Source of the DNA: Viscum album
Lineage: Eukaryota > Streptophyta > Magnoliopsida > Santalales > Viscaceae
Assembly (NCBI GenBank): GCA_963277665.1
Contig: OY728136.1
Span: forward strand, 810,613,123 to 810,677,122
DNA: 64,000 nucleotides
Direction: 5' to 3'
The notes below the pieces were generated by a model that worked only from the letters and a program-made list of their open reading frames with translations, had not been told where the DNA came from and did not search any database. The position numbers and the translations under genes were made by a program. Below, one piece after another: positions 25,403 through 37,300 of this stretch (position 1 is the first letter of the stretch; the number at the start of each line of letters is the position of its first letter).

Positions 25403-25447
25403 CACCATAAGTGTGTATGTACGGCTTACCGTCTCCACGTCGTGGTG
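25403..25447 (+). other. LTR hairpin, donor-proximal copy
   Basis: Outer arms CACCA (25403-25407) and TGGTG (25443-25447), inner GTG/CAC. The loop has TACGGCTTACCGTCTC; the palindrome is worn to GTATGTAC here. The intact loop is in the 3' LTR copy (34148-34192). Confidence 0.6.
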
Positions 25448-25594
25448 TAATTATTATTCAATAAATTATTATTTAGATGGGTATAATAATGATGTGTAAT
25501 TAATGTAAATAATAAATAAAACATGATAATGATTCTTTATATATTATATACCATCCAATTATATATTATTTTAATATCAAAAGAATGATATTGT

Positions 25595-25632
25595 CACTCG
25601 TGCGTACGTACAGACTACCGTCTCCACGAACG
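25595..25632 (+). other. LTR hairpin with GTACGTAC loop, distal copy
   Basis: CACTCGTG (25595-25602) with CACGAACG (25625-25632), mostly paired; the loop has GTACGTAC then GACTACCGTCTC. Confidence 0.6.
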
Positions 25633-27245
25633 CGATGAGATTCATTCCACATCGTATCCATTAAAGACTAATTATCATTTAATGATTAAAAACAATGTTT
25701 AAGGACATGATATAATTTTGGATATGAATAAGATAAAACCTATCCATAACAAACATGGCTAATGTAACAAAACATATAAAAGAAAATGAGTAAGTTAACA
25801 CCCGAAACAACGTTAATACTAAGATATTATTAACAAAGAAATGTTAAAAAATCATATATTATATCATATTAATTTAAATGATTATTTTATAATTTAATAA
25901 AAATTATTTTACCATTATATAGGAGGTTAACATACCCTCAACCAAGGAAAAGTATAGGGTAAGGGTTTATTTCATAATCTCTTCATTATCCGAGGTTATT
26001 TATACGTAATTATCTACTGGGACCTCTTTATCATCCACATCCATGTTTCTTATAAATGTATTTCAAATAATTCTTACTATTTTACAGACTATGGGTTAAA
26101 GTCATTTATACCCTTTTTACTTTTTATAAGAAGTTTATAAAGGATTTTTTTTGTCTTTTTCCAAATAAGGTCCTTTTTAACCTTTTGGACAGAATGAAGT
26201 TAAGAATGTCTTTTTTATCTTATATGGAGGGTGCAACTTTTTTACGCCATTATAAAATTGTCGAAGCTTCCCTTACAAGCTTATAAGAATATTTTCAAAG
26301 TAAATGTTTTTTTATAATTATGTGACATTTAAGTGATTTCAAAAAAGAGATATTTCTCCCAAATAGTTTTGATTTCATCTATGTCAACATCCTTTGATGG
26401 ATTTTAAGCTTATTTGAAGATTATTTGTTATGATACAAAACTTCCATATTTTATTGAAGGTTTTGTGATATGTTTGACTGTGGATGTTTTATTTTTATAC
26501 CATTCATGGTTTATGGAGAAAGTATTGACATTTCGTATGCTAGTTTTAAGACAAATGTTTATTTTATGTTAAACTTGTTCATATGATGAATGTATTGGAC
26601 ATAATAAGTTATAGGTGGAGCCCGCTATAGCTCCTCGATGCATCGGTAGGTCTCTTGAAATAATATAGTTTCTTGGGACAAGGCCTTGAAAAAATCTTAT
26701 TTGTAGTCTTGGAAAAAGAACTTGACTATGTGGTTATGATAGTATGTCATTAGGCATTCCATCATTATGAAATTGGTTATTGATATTGCATGTGATTATT
26801 CGACTAGTAGAATATCCATGTGAATAAGTAAATGGAGTTACTTCATTTTATTTCTGCCATCTTATACTGATGTTCAAGTATAAATGGATTTTGTTTTAGT
26901 TATAAATTGCATTAAATGTTTATGATTATTTATGAAAGTTTCCTCTATATTGTTATCTTTACTAGGCATCTGAGCTCACCCCTTTCTATGTTTTATTTTT
27001 CCCAGGATGTGAAGAAGTATTTTATGAGTGACCTGTAGGGATAGTATGAGGGGATATGAGTGTGGAATATATATACTATGTTGTTGTAGTTTTCATTTTA
27101 TGATGTAATGTAAACTTTATGAATGTATCTAGTTATTTGAAAGCTACTAAAATAAAAGGTCTTTTGAGACTTCATATTTTGTGATCATGCCAATGTTATT
27201 TAATAATTCACCGACTCTGGGTAAATGGGGTCAGGGCATTATAGT

Positions 27246-27256
27246 TGGTATCAGAG
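27246..27256 (+). other. Primer binding site (initiator-Met tRNA)
   Basis: TGGTATCAGAG, complementary to the 3' end of initiator-Met tRNA, 2 bp after the 5' LTR. Standard for plant Ty3/gypsy elements. Confidence 0.92.
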
Positions 27257-27746
27257 GAAGGTTTAGTACAGACCTTGGAAGCTATATTTAGATAAACTCT
27301 GATTAGAGACCATAGTACTAAGATGGACTTTGAGGATTAGTATAAAAGAACTTCCTAGAATTTTGGTATTGTAGAGATTTTGGGAGTTTTCCAAGAAATA
27401 CATACCTGTCTGGATACAAGCAGGTAGAGGCAGCTCTGGAAATGATGTAGCTAGGGGTAAAACCCAAAAACACCGCTTTGAGCGAGACTCGAACGGGAAC
27501 TGGTGCACGACAATGGGCCTTATTTCAATCTTGGTTACAACACTCTTGGGGGATATGCTTAGGATAATTCTCATTTTCTTTACAAACCATTATGAAGGGT
27601 TTATGAGTAAATGATTCCTCATAGAAAACATTTTTTATGATTATGGATTATATCCATAAATATTTCAATTTATGTTAAGTGTTTTACAAGTATGTAATTA
27701 TGTATTTTTATTCATAAACTGATATAGTTTATGCCATTTTTTAGAA
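27257..27746 (+). other. Untranslated leader between PBS and gag
   Basis: About 490 bp without a convincing coding frame. The minus-strand ORF at 27263-27574 is a shadow. A T-rich stretch ending TTTTTTAG precedes the gag ATG and could be a 3' splice site. Confidence 0.6.
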
Positions 27747-28800
27747 ATGGCACCTAGTGGAAGAAGTGAAAACCATATCAATTCACGGACTCCATTTAGG
27801 GATTTCCCTCTTGATCAAGATAAATATAGTGGAGCTGGGGATGAAACTGGTGCTAATCAACTAATCACCATACTGGGACAAGTCACTCAGGTAATGAATA
27901 ATAACCTTACCCGTATGGATCACACTGATCCACAGCATGGAGGATCAATGTTAGATCACTTCATGAGGAAAAAACCACCAACCTTCAATGGGAGTACAAA
28001 TACCTTAGTATCTGAGCAATGGATAAATTCCCTAGAGAAAATATTTCATCCTTTGGGTAGTAGTGAATGGGAAAAAGATATCATGGTAGTTTATCACCTC
28101 ACTAGAGATGCTGATCAATGGTGGTCATTGATACAAAACACAAAGGAAGATGATGAAATATCAAATATGGAATGGATGGAGTTAAAAGAGCTTTTATTAG
28201 AAAAATACTTTCCTCATGACCATTGAGCAGATATGGAAAGGCAATTTCTGAGTCTGAGGCAAAAGGAGGATGAGAATGTCGCAATGTATGAGGCTATATT
28301 TACAAGGACAGAAAGGTATTCTACATATTATATACATAACACAAGAAGTAATATTGATCATTTATTTGATGGGTTAAAACCGTTTCTCTATCGAGCATTA
28401 TTCTCACAAACCTTCTCGTTGTACGAAGATATTGTCTCATGTGCTATCAAGACAGAAATGTAATTCTCTAAGTCTTATGACTTTAAAGCAAATCAGGAGA
28501 AGAATATATCTTCTGATCACTCTGGGAATGGAAATAAGGGTAAGAAGGGAAAAGTTGAATATCCATCCGGTAGTAAATGTGGGAAGAAACTCCCCGATAC
28601 TTGCTCAAAAGGAATGGGAGTCTGTTACAAGTGTGGTGAAAAAGGCCACCAAGCTCGTGATTGCAAGGGGAAGAAGGAAGAAACTGATGTCCAATGCTAA
28701 AATTGCACGGATATGGGATATTATAGAAATTAATATCCTAAGCGTCAGGGGAACTTACCTAATAAAAGTCCATGGGATCAAGGCCAAGATTATGTTATCA
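27747..28800 (+). pseudogene. Tekay element gag
   Basis: The ATG at 27747 opens MAPSGRSENH. The same frame runs on through TGA at 28224-28226 and TAA at 28461-28463. Features in order: KKPPTFNGSTN then SEQWINSLEKIF (capsid start, usual PPxFxGxxxPxxAexWl), MVVYHLTRDADQWWSLIQ, LLLEKYFPHD, FLSLRQKEDENV (the retrotransposon gag core), and a CCHC knuckle CYKCGEKGHQARDC at 28623-28664. A second, broken knuckle follows (CxNCxDMGYYRN). The first stop, HD-H-stop-AD, is where arginine CGA is usual, so it is probably CGA to TGA. The protein would form the capsid particle and bind genomic RNA. Confidence 0.88.
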
Positions 28801-29160
28801 CTACTACTGAGGTAGAAGCTCCGAAAGACGTGGTGGCAGGTAATTTAATGGTTTCATCAAGTTTAGAAAATGAATTATTTGATTCTGGATCATCGAATTG
28901 TTTCATATATTCCCAGTTTGCTAATAAAATTAGATATTTCCAATTTTATTTAACAAGGGAGTTGTCAGTTAAAACTCTTAAGGGATGTATCATTGCAACA
29001 AAGTTTTGTGAATCAGTTCCCATCAGAGCACATAAATGATCTTTATTTGCGGATCTCATCGTCATACCTATGATTGAATTTGATATAATCCTTGGTATGG
29101 ATTGGCTTTCGGACCATGATGCAAACATTTTTTTGTAAGAAGAAGGAGGTTACTATTTTT
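28801..29160 (+). pseudogene. Tekay element aspartic protease
   Basis: Still in the gag frame. VVAGNLMVSSSLENELFDSGSSN (catalytic aspartate codon at 28881, usual DSGAxHSFI) and FDIILGMDWLS (about 29079-29111, usual FDVILGMDWL) bound the domain. A frameshift lies in a run of T at 29128-29134; downstream pol continues in the next frame. The protease would process the polyprotein. Confidence 0.88.
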
Positions 29161-29259
29161 GATGATGGTGATAAGTAACACCTTATCTTTAGAGCGAAAT
29201 CATCACCACCAAATTCTTACCTAGATTCACCCCCATTAGATCAACTAAATTCAATTATT

Positions 29260-30222
29260 GGGGAGGAAGAGAATGAAATAACTATGGGTAAGGAAAGTAA
29301 TTTTCAAATAGAGGATGTGCTTATTATGAAAGAATATGTAGATGTGTTTCAAGAAGATTTACCTGGACATCCTCCAGGATGAGAAATTGAGTTTTCCATT
29401 GATTTAATTCCTCGATCAAGACCCATATCGAAGACCCATTATAGAAGGACCACTGTGGAATTAGTGGATCTAAAGAAACAACTATATGAATTTAGTAATA
29501 AGGGATTTATTCACTCTAGTGTTTCTCCATGAGGAACCCCTGTCCTTTTTGTTAATAAGAAAGATTGATCTATGAGGTTATGTATCGACTACAGGGAGAT
29601 CAATGCTATAACAATAAAGAACAAGTATCCCCTACCTCACATTGATGATTTATTTGACCAACTGCATGGAGATCAATACTTTTCAAAAATTTACCTTTGA
29701 TCTGCATACCATCAGTTGTGTGTGAAGGAGGAAGACATTACAAAGATAGCATTTTGAACCAGGTACGGGCATTACGAGTTTACAGTAATGCCTTTTAGGC
29801 TGACTAATTCACCCTCTGTATTCATGGATCTAATGAATATAGTTTTCAAGCAATATCTCGATGATTTTGTGGTGGTATTTATTGATGATATCTTGGTATA
29901 ATACAAAATATATGAAGATCATGAAAATCACTTGTGCATTATATTGAAGACTCTGAGAAGACATGAATTATATGGGAAGTTTAGCAAGTGTGAATTCTGG
30001 CTTCAGGAGAAATCTTTACATGGCCATGTTGTCTCTAAAGATGAAATCTCTGTTGATCCTACTAAGACCAAGGAAATCCAAGAATGGCTTGCACCGACGA
30101 GTATAACTGAGGTACACATTTTTATTGGTTTAGCAGGTTATTATCGACGTTTCGTCCAGAATTTTTCCCGGTTGTCTAACCCATTAACAAATCTCACACA
30201 TAAAGGGGTTAAATTAGTTTAG
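29260..30222 (+). pseudogene. Tekay element reverse transcriptase
   Basis: Motifs in order: [72 protein letters not shown], the [17 protein letters not shown] block, and [10 protein letters not shown] with both catalytic aspartates at 29884-29889. Then the ORF 29932-30222 gives ELYGKFSKCEFW, HVVSKDEISVDP and LAGYYRRFVQNFSRLSNPL. All are canonical for Ty3/gypsy. Stops fall where arginine (CGA), tryptophan (TGG) or glycine are expected, mostly C/G-to-T/A changes. The catalytic motif itself is intact. Confidence 0.93.
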
Positions 30223-30680
30223 ACAAAATAGTGTGAAGAATTCTTTGATGAACCGAAGATAATATTAGTCAATGATCCTATATTGACTCTACCAACAGGG
30301 AATGATGGGTTCGTTATTTATAGTGATGCATCGAAGAAAGGACTTGGTTGTGTCCTTATGAAGAATGATAAGATTATTGCCTATGCATCACAAGAGTTGA
30401 AAATTCATAGGAAAAATATCCTACTCATGATCTTGAGTTAGCAGCTGTGATCTTTGCTCTGAAGATATGGAGACACTACCTATATGGTGAAAAAATATGA
30501 GATTTATACTGATCACAAGAGTTTGAAGTATATTTTCTCACAAAAAGAACTGAACATGAGGCAAAGGAGATTGCTTTAATTACTCAAGGATTATGATTGC
30601 ACGATACGCCACCACCCTGGGAAGGTAAATAAGGTGGAAGATGATTTGAGTAGAAAAGATCACAGAGTTTTGAACAATAT
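30223..30680 (+). pseudogene. Tekay element RNase H
   Basis: FVIYSDASKKGLGCVLM (first catalytic D; usual DASxxGLGCVLMQ), then after a one-base loss near 30418 DLELAAVIFALKIWRHYLYG (catalytic E), and after another shift near 30495 YEIYTDHKSLKYIFSQKELNMRQRR (catalytic D), ending with HHPGKVNKVEDDLSRK. Order and spacing are as in the family; two frameshifts and one stop break it. Confidence 0.9.
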
Positions 30681-30779
30681 GAGAATTGAATGGGATCCAA
30701 TTTTCATGGATCTAGTGAAGATGGACATGGGAATAACCATGTAATGTGAAACATCAATTATTTTTCAAATGGTTTCCAA

Positions 30780-31700
30780 ACCATCTTTACTAGAAATGAT
30801 TTAGATTTCTCATACCAATGATGAATAATTTCAAAAGAATATTAAAGCAGTGAATTATGGGAGATTGAGTGAATTTGTGTATGAAGATGGAATTTTTAAA
30901 TTTGGGAAAATACTTTGTGTTCCCAATATACCTGATCTAAAAAAGGAATTGTTGGACGATGCTCATAGTTACAATATCTCTATACACCCTGGGGGCACCA
31001 AAATGTATAGAGATTTGATGGAACATTTTTGGTGGGACAACATGAAGATGGAGATAGCTGATTTTTTGTCAAGATGTATGGTTTGTCAACAAGTGAAAGC
31101 TGGAAGGCAATAGCCTGGAAGAGTCATGCAACCTCTTCCTATACCTGAGTGAAAATGGGATAATATCACGATGGACTTTGTCATGGGACTACCAAAGACT
31201 CCTAGAAGGAACGATGCAATATGGGTTATTGTTGATCGTCTTACCAAGTCAGCACATTTTCTTGCTATAAGAGAAGATACACCACTAGAACGTCCAGAAA
31301 GACTATATATTAATGAATTTGTGAGACTTCATGGAGTTCCCCTATCAATTGTTTCTAATTGTGATCCCTGTTTTACTTTAAGATTCTGGAAAAGTCTTCA
31401 GAAAGCCCTGGAAACTGAACTTCATTTGAGCACTTCCCACCACCCCCAAACTGATGGACAATCAGAACAAACAATTCAAACCTTAGAAGACATGTTGAGA
31501 TCATGCTCACTTGACTTTCAGGGTATGTGGGATCAATATTTACCTCTGGTGGAATTTTACTATAATAATAGCTTCTATTTAAGTGTTTAGATGGCACCAT
31601 ATGAAGCATTATACAGAAAGAGATGACGCACACCAACATGTTGGGATGACGTTGGTGAAAGAAAACTTATAGGCCCAGAAATGGTGGAGGAAAAATGGAA
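30780..31700 (+). pseudogene. Tekay element integrase
   Basis: The HHCC zinc finger is at 30850-31113 (DDAHSYNISIHPGGTKMYRDL then the SRCMVCQQVK block). The catalytic core is at 31171-31590: MDFVMGLPKT (first D), VIVDRLTKSAHFLAI, LHGVPLSIVSNCDPCFT (second D kept, although the usual SDRD reads SNCD) and SHHPQTDGQSEQTIQTLEDML (E). The end of the core, AIRxxxLxLxEFxYNNS, reads YLPLVEFYYNNSF. A TAG at 31588-31590 precedes MAPYEALYRKR. One frameshift lies between 31640 and 31779. Confidence 0.93.
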
Positions 31701-31778
31701 AAGGTAAAGGTAATCTAAAACCACATCAAAGTAGATCAAAGTAGGCAGAAGAGCTATGCCAATAACCGAAGGAAGGAT

Positions 31779-32210
31779 TTGGAATTTCAGGTAGGAGATC
31801 ATGTTTTCTTGAAGGTATCTCCATGGAAGGGATTTATATGTTTTGGTAAGAAGGGTAAATTGAGTCCCATGTACATCGGACCTTTCGAAATTCAAATACG
31901 AATTGGGGTTGTAGCTTACCAATTTGCAATGCCACCAAGTCTCTCTGATGTTCACGATGTGTTCCACATATCACTGTTGAGAAAATGCATGCCTGACCCA
32001 ATGCATGTACTCACTTACAAGGAATTAGAACTGAAACCCAATTTGTCTTATTGCGAAGAGCCCATTAGGATTCTTGATACAAGAGAACAATCACTGAGAA
32101 ACCGGACGACTCGTCTGGTAAAAGTTCTATAGAGAAACCCTAAGATGGAAGAGGTAACGTGGGAACCTGAGGAACATATGATGAAGAACCACCAATGTCT
32201 TTTCATGCGG
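31779..32210 (+). pseudogene. Tekay integrase C-terminus with chromodomain
   Basis: The open segment 31779-32132 starts in the DLEFQVGDHVFLKVSPWKG block (usual DRxFxxGDxVxLKxxPxxG), then LSPMYIGPFEI (usual LxPRFIGPFEI), DVFHISLLRKC (usual VFHVSMLRKY), and EEPIRILDTREQSLRNRT, the usual lead-in to the chromodomain. After TAG (32130-32132, probably from TGG tryptophan) it continues NPKMEEVTWEPEEHM...LF, the core of a group II chromodomain (usual WxxxxxEEATWExExxMxxxYPxLF). Chromodomains steer integration to marked heterochromatin, which fits the nested setting. Confidence 0.9.
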
Positions 32211-32242
32211 TAGTATTATAGAAATTTCGAGGACAAGATTAT

Positions 32243-32258
32243 TTGAAGGAGGGGAGAA
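32243..32258 (+). other. Polypurine tract
   Basis: GAAGGAGGGGAGAA immediately before the 3' LTR TGTAACACCCC; the primer for plus-strand cDNA. Confidence 0.9.
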
Positions 32259-33803
32259 TGTAACACCCCAACCTTCCAAAGTATGCTTCTCTTTTAATAA
32301 TACAGTAGCGTGTGTTGTACGCAACTTCGAGTTCTAACACACACCACAACCAATCAAACTAGATGTTATGAATAGTAATAACCACTTTTTGAAATTTAAT
32401 AAATATTATCTTTCAAAATGGACTTCATTTTTGGATTCGGAATATCGATATTAGCTTAGGGTGAATTTTTGGAATTTTTCTGAAAACATTCAATTTTTGA
32501 TGAATTGTGAAAAAACACTGAGTTATATTTTAAAACTGAATTTTTATTTAAATAATTATTTATTTTATTTAAATTTAATTAAGGTCAAAATAGATACATA
32601 ATACTTATATAATTTAAATGTAATTCATTGGAGTTAGTTAAAAATAATTTTAGATATATAAAAATTTTATTGAACTTTTCACCATCTTTTACCCACCTCC
32701 TAGTAGAATTTGGAAATTCACATAAAAAATAATTTTACCACATCTCTGAGCGGAATTTCAAATATCTGAGAGACACGGTTAATATCAAGGAGTAAAATTT
32801 GGTTCAATATGATAAAAATAATTTTTGTTGAATAGTAACTTTTTACTTTTATTTACCATAGTTAAAAGTAAATTGGGTAATTAAGGGTAAAAATGATATT
32901 AATATTACCCTAACACATTTCTTAATTATATTGGAAAAGTGTATCTCGACCAAAAAAAACCTTAGGAATAAAATATTATCATTTAGGTCCACTTGGATTA
33001 GATTAAGACATTTATTATTATTTAATTCAAAGAAGAGTTAAAAGAGTTAAAATCAAAGTTCAATTACTAAAAAATTTTTAATATAGGGTTAGACATACTA
33101 TAAATTATATTATAAATATTAATTAGAAATATACAATGATTTACTAAATAATGGTATTTTATTTATAATTTTTAGACATTAAATAATTTATTTTATTTAT
33201 GACACAATGGTGATGCAGTAATTACCTAATTAATGAAATAATAAAATAATTGACGTTATAAATATCAAAATAAATATAATTTGAGACTTTTTATTAATTA
33301 CACTAATTTTATAAGTTAATATGACATATTAGTATTGGTTCTATAATTTTTTTTAAGTAATAATGCTGTTATAAAATTATCAAAAACAAAATACACAATA
33401 GTGTCAAAATTGACAAAAAAGAGTTTTTAAAACAAATATTATATTAATAATTGATATTCTATTCCTAAAAATCTATGGTTCGGCCAAAAGACATATATAA
33501 TTTTAGGTGTAACATTAATGGAAAACTTGGGGGTCTCTAGGAAGTATATAGTAAGTTTATTAACTATATAATATAAAAATACAAAGAGACATGGTAAATG
33601 TTAAACTAATTAACTAAGAGTTAAAACTAAAAGATAAGGTTAATATAGGGACCCAAACCTGTATAAAACATATTGGTTGAATGTTTTTCGACCTATCCCC
33701 ACATTAAAATTTAAATAATCTACTTTTGAGCCATTAAAAACTGGATATTCATTTATTATAAAATAATATTTATAGCTTGTCCTAAGGTTCCCCTCACCCC
33801 TCT

Positions 33804-33811
33804 TATAAAAG
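33804..33811 (+). promoter_or_regulatory. LTR TATA box (3' LTR copy)
   Basis: TATAAAAG in the same context as 25059-25066. Confidence 0.6.
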
Positions 33812-34147
33812 GGCACCCCTCATTCTCTCAAATTCATACCTTCAGAGCCTTTGGGATCGTCAAACCTCTACACAAATACCCTCTCATATATCCTACCTTC
33901 ATCATAGAGGCCTTCCTTTAGTCAAAAATCCATCCTAAGGAGCCCCTTTGATCAAATCAAAAGGAAGAACCCGAAGAAGAGGTAATGTTTTCACCACCCT
34001 TTTTCAAGTTCCTTTCTTCTTCAACTTCTTCATTATTTGTTCTTATAATTATAAAATAATAACTCTAGTATCTTCTATATACTGTGATGTTATTATGAAT
34101 ATTGTACAACCATATTCAGTATTCTATCCATCCTTTGAATGGAATGT

Positions 34148-34192
34148 CACCATACGTGCGTACGTACGACTTACCGTCTCCACATCGTGGTG
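34148..34192 (+). other. LTR hairpin with GTACGTAC loop (3' LTR, donor-proximal)
   Basis: CACCATACGTG (34148-34158) with CACATCGTGGTG (34181-34192): CACCA/TGGTG and GTG/CAC pair. The loop has GTACGTAC then GACTTACCGTCTC. Confidence 0.6.
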
Positions 34193-34339
34193 TAATTATT
34201 ATTCAATAAATTATTATTTGGATGGGTATAATAATGATGTGTAATTCAAGTAAATAATAAATATAACATGATAATTATTTTGTATATATTATATAAAATC
34301 CAATTATATATTATTTTAATATCAAAATAATGATATTGT

Positions 34340-34377
34340 GGCTCGTGTGTACGTACGGACTACCGTCTCCACGAACG
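34340..34377 (+). other. LTR hairpin with GTACGTAC region (3' LTR, distal)
   Basis: GGCTCGTG (34340-34347) with CACGAACG (34370-34377), partly paired with a G-A outer mismatch; the loop has GTACGTAC then GGACTACCGTCTC. Confidence 0.55.
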
Positions 34378-37300
34378 TGATGAGATTCATTCCCATCGTA
34401 TCCATTCAAGACTAATTCTCATTTAATGATTAAAAATAATGTTTAAGGACTTTATATCATTCTGGATATGAATAAGATACATCCTATCCATAACAAACAT
34501 GGCTTATGTAATAAAGCATATAAAAGAAAATGAGTAAGTTAACACCCGAAACAACGATAATACTAAGATATTATTAACAAAGCAATGTTAAAAGATCATA
34601 TATGATATCATATTAATTTAAATGATTCTTGTATAATTTAATAACAATTATTTCACCATTATAAAAGAGTTTAACCTACCCTTGACTAAGGAAAAGTCCA
34701 AGGTAAGGTTTTATTTCACAATCTCTTCATTATCTGAGGTTGTTTGTACGTAATTATCTACCAGGACCTCTTTATCATCCACATCCATGTTTCATAAAAA
34801 TGTATTTCAAATAATTTTTACTATTTTACAGACTATGGGTTAATGTAATTTATACCCTTTTTGTACTTTTTATAAGTAATTTATAAAGGAATCTTTCTGT
34901 TGTTTTCCAACCAAGGTCCTTTTTAACCTTTTCGATAGAATTAAGGTATGAATGTCGTTTTTAACTTATACGGCGGGTGCAGCTATTTTCCGCCATTATA
35001 AAATCATTGATGCTTCCCTTAAAATCTTATAAGAACATTTTCAAAGTAAATTTTTTAATATTAGAATGATGTTACTTTTAAATTATTCAAAAAAAAGTGA
35101 TATTTCTCTCAAATAGTTTTGATTTCATCTATGTCAACATCCTTTGATGGATTTTAAGATTATTTGAAGTTTATTTATTATGATACAAAACTTCCATATT
35201 GTATTGAAGGTTTTTTAATATGTTTGACTATGGATGTGTCATTTTTGTATCATTCATGGTTTATGGAGAAAGTATTGACATTTCGTATGCTAGTTTTAAT
35301 ACGAATGTTTATGTTATGTTAAACCTGTTCATATGAGGAATGCATTGGACTTAATAAGTGACAGGTGGAGCCCTCTATAGCTCCTTGATGCATCGGTAGG
35401 TCTCATGAAACAATCTAGTGTCTTGGCACAAGTCCTTGAAAAAATCTTATTTGTTGTCTTGGCAGAAGGCCTTGACTATGTGGTTATGATAGTCTGGCAT
35501 TATGCATTCCATCATTATGAAAGTGGTTATTCATATTGCATATGATTATTCGACTAGTAGAATATCCATGTGAATAAGTAAATGGCGTTATTTCATTTTA
35601 TCTCTGCCATATTATGTTTAAATTCATGTTTAAAAGGCTTTTGTTTTTGTTGTACATTGCCTTAAATTTTTATACTTATTTATGAAAGTTTCCGCTATAT
35701 TTTTATCCTTACTGGGCATATGAGGTCACCCCTTTCTATGTTTTATTTTTCCCAGGATGTGAAGAATTATTTTTTGAATGACCTGAAAGGATATTATGAG
35801 GGGATATGAGTGTGTACTATGGAGACTATGTTGTTCTAGTTTTCATTTTATGATGTAATATAAACTTTATGAATGTATCTAGTGATTCCAAGGCTACTAA
35901 ACTAATCAGTCCTTTGAGACTAGATTTTTTGTGATCATGCCAATGTTATGTAATAATGCACCGACTCTAGGAAACTAGGGTCGGGGCGTTACAACTACCT
36001 CTTTGTGTCCCCTTGGTCACCCCTAGACACTGTACCAGACTTACTCCAACACTGAACTGCAGGACCAGGAACTTGAACCAAAATTTGAACCTACTTCTAA
36101 AAAGATAGGATAGTAACTAGCATTAAAATTCTCATTAGGGATGCCAAAAGTGAAGCACAAAATCCATGCATTTTACAATTCCAAAATAGTCTAATAAAAC
36201 TAGTTTTAATTGTAGTTATAAAAATAAGGTTTTCAGATACACAATACCTTTTTAAAACTAACAATCACAATTCCATTTCCATTATAATTAAAAAAAGGAA
36301 ATGAAAATAAAGAGGGGTGCACAAAAACTTTTCCAAAACAGCTACTATGAAACCCTTTTTAAAAATAACCATACATACAATGTTTTTATAAGAAAAAACC
36401 AAAACCAAGATCAAGGGTTTGATTGTACGCACTGTAAGGGAAATGGTACTAATAGTTCTTATATCAAAGGATCACAGAAAATCTAGTAACTTAGAGGAAT
36501 ACTAGAACATACTAATACCCATGACTCCATCCCAAGTAGCATGCCACACATGGAAGAATCAAACGCCCCAATTCCCAAACACCATTTCTCAGTTCAGACT
36601 GAGGGGCCCAATCCCATAGCAATAGTCCCGAATATCTACATAATATGGGACATTGGATAGTACATGAACATCCAGTGCAATAATCATTCTATATAAACCC
36701 ACTTTTTATGCAACTTTTCCGTGCTATGTTCACAAAGAGGTGTGGCATGCATTTAAACAACAAGATTTATATATATAACCAAGAACACTATGCAATATGG
36801 AACCACCCTAGCCATCTCATGGATAGTCTTATGCCTTAAAATAAATGTTCTCAAAAGGAGGGTCATATTAAGGACCCTCTTTTATCATGATTAGTAGATG
36901 AGGAAAATGACCTAACCAAAGAGGGGAAATCCAAAAATACCATTTCAAAGACGCCAAAAGGGCCCTTACACCATTCCCACACACCAAAACTTTTATAAAA
37001 ATCTAATAAAAAATTCCAACCAGGCCTTTATAATCACAATTATCATTTTATTATTAATAAATTTATTAACCATTTAAAAAAACATCAAATACCATCTTTA
37101 TACAAAAGTTTCCTATAGTCCCCTTAAAACCATAATTTACCAAGACTGCCCATGTTCACTTTAAGTCATGTTAAAACAAAAAACACCTATAAAAGTTTCA
37201 AATGGGATTTCACAACACTTACAAGACAACAATCTTTCAAAAAATGCCAAACATGTTATAATTTCCACATTCACCCAAACACACCCAAATGCCAAACATG

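Larger units (their letters stand above)
25237..27005 (+). other. Candidate LTR intron
   Basis: AAAGAG|GTAATG at 25237 fits a 5' splice site. TTTTATTTTTCCCAG|G ending at 27005 fits a 3' splice site with a T-rich tract. Both are conserved in the 3' LTR (33982, 35755) and the solo LTR. An alternative acceptor is the TTTTTTAG just before the gag ATG (AG at 27743-27744). Splicing would remove the hairpins and many upstream ATGs from the leader. Inferred, no transcript evidence. Confidence 0.42.
23525..27243 (+). repeat. Tekay element 5' LTR (3719 bp)
   Basis: Starts TGTAACACCCCAAGC; ends GGCATTATA where the 3' LTR keeps GGCGTTACA. Coding-order landmarks: TATA box 25059-25066, donor-proximal hairpin 25199-25219, donor-like site 25237, hairpins 25403-25447 and 25595-25632, acceptor-like site 27005. 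The short ORF at 25203-25397 has a partner at the same place in the 3' LTR and is best read as 5' leader. Confidence 0.93.
23525..35993 (+). mobile_element. Nearly full-length Tekay/Del-type Ty3/gypsy chromovirus (12.5 kb)
   Basis: 5' LTR 23525-27243, 3' LTR 32259-35993, flanked by ACTAT (23520-23524) and ACTAC (35994-35998), a target duplication with one change. Primer site TGGTATCAGAG lies 2 bp inside the 5' LTR. The polypurine tract is directly before the 3' LTR. The internal region (5.0 kb) encodes gag, protease, reverse transcriptase, RNase H, integrase and a chromodomain as one gag-pol reading frame with stops and frameshifts. The order PR-RT-RH-IN-chromodomain, the very long LTRs and the TGTAACACCCC start are typical of the Tekay/Del lineage. 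Many stops are CGA-to-TGA or TGG-to-TGA/TAG, as left by cytosine methylation decay. Autonomous in origin, now inactive. Confidence 0.93.
32259..35993 (+). repeat. Tekay element 3' LTR (3735 bp)
   Basis: Starts TGTAACACCCCAACC, ends GGGGCGTTACA. Close to the 5' LTR over its length, with scattered substitutions and small indels. Landmarks: TATA box 33804-33811, hairpin 33945-33965, donor-like GT 33982, hairpins 34148-34192 and 34340-34377, acceptor-like AG 35755. The ORF 33948-34244 overlaps the leader and hairpins and is not considered a gene. Confidence 0.93.
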
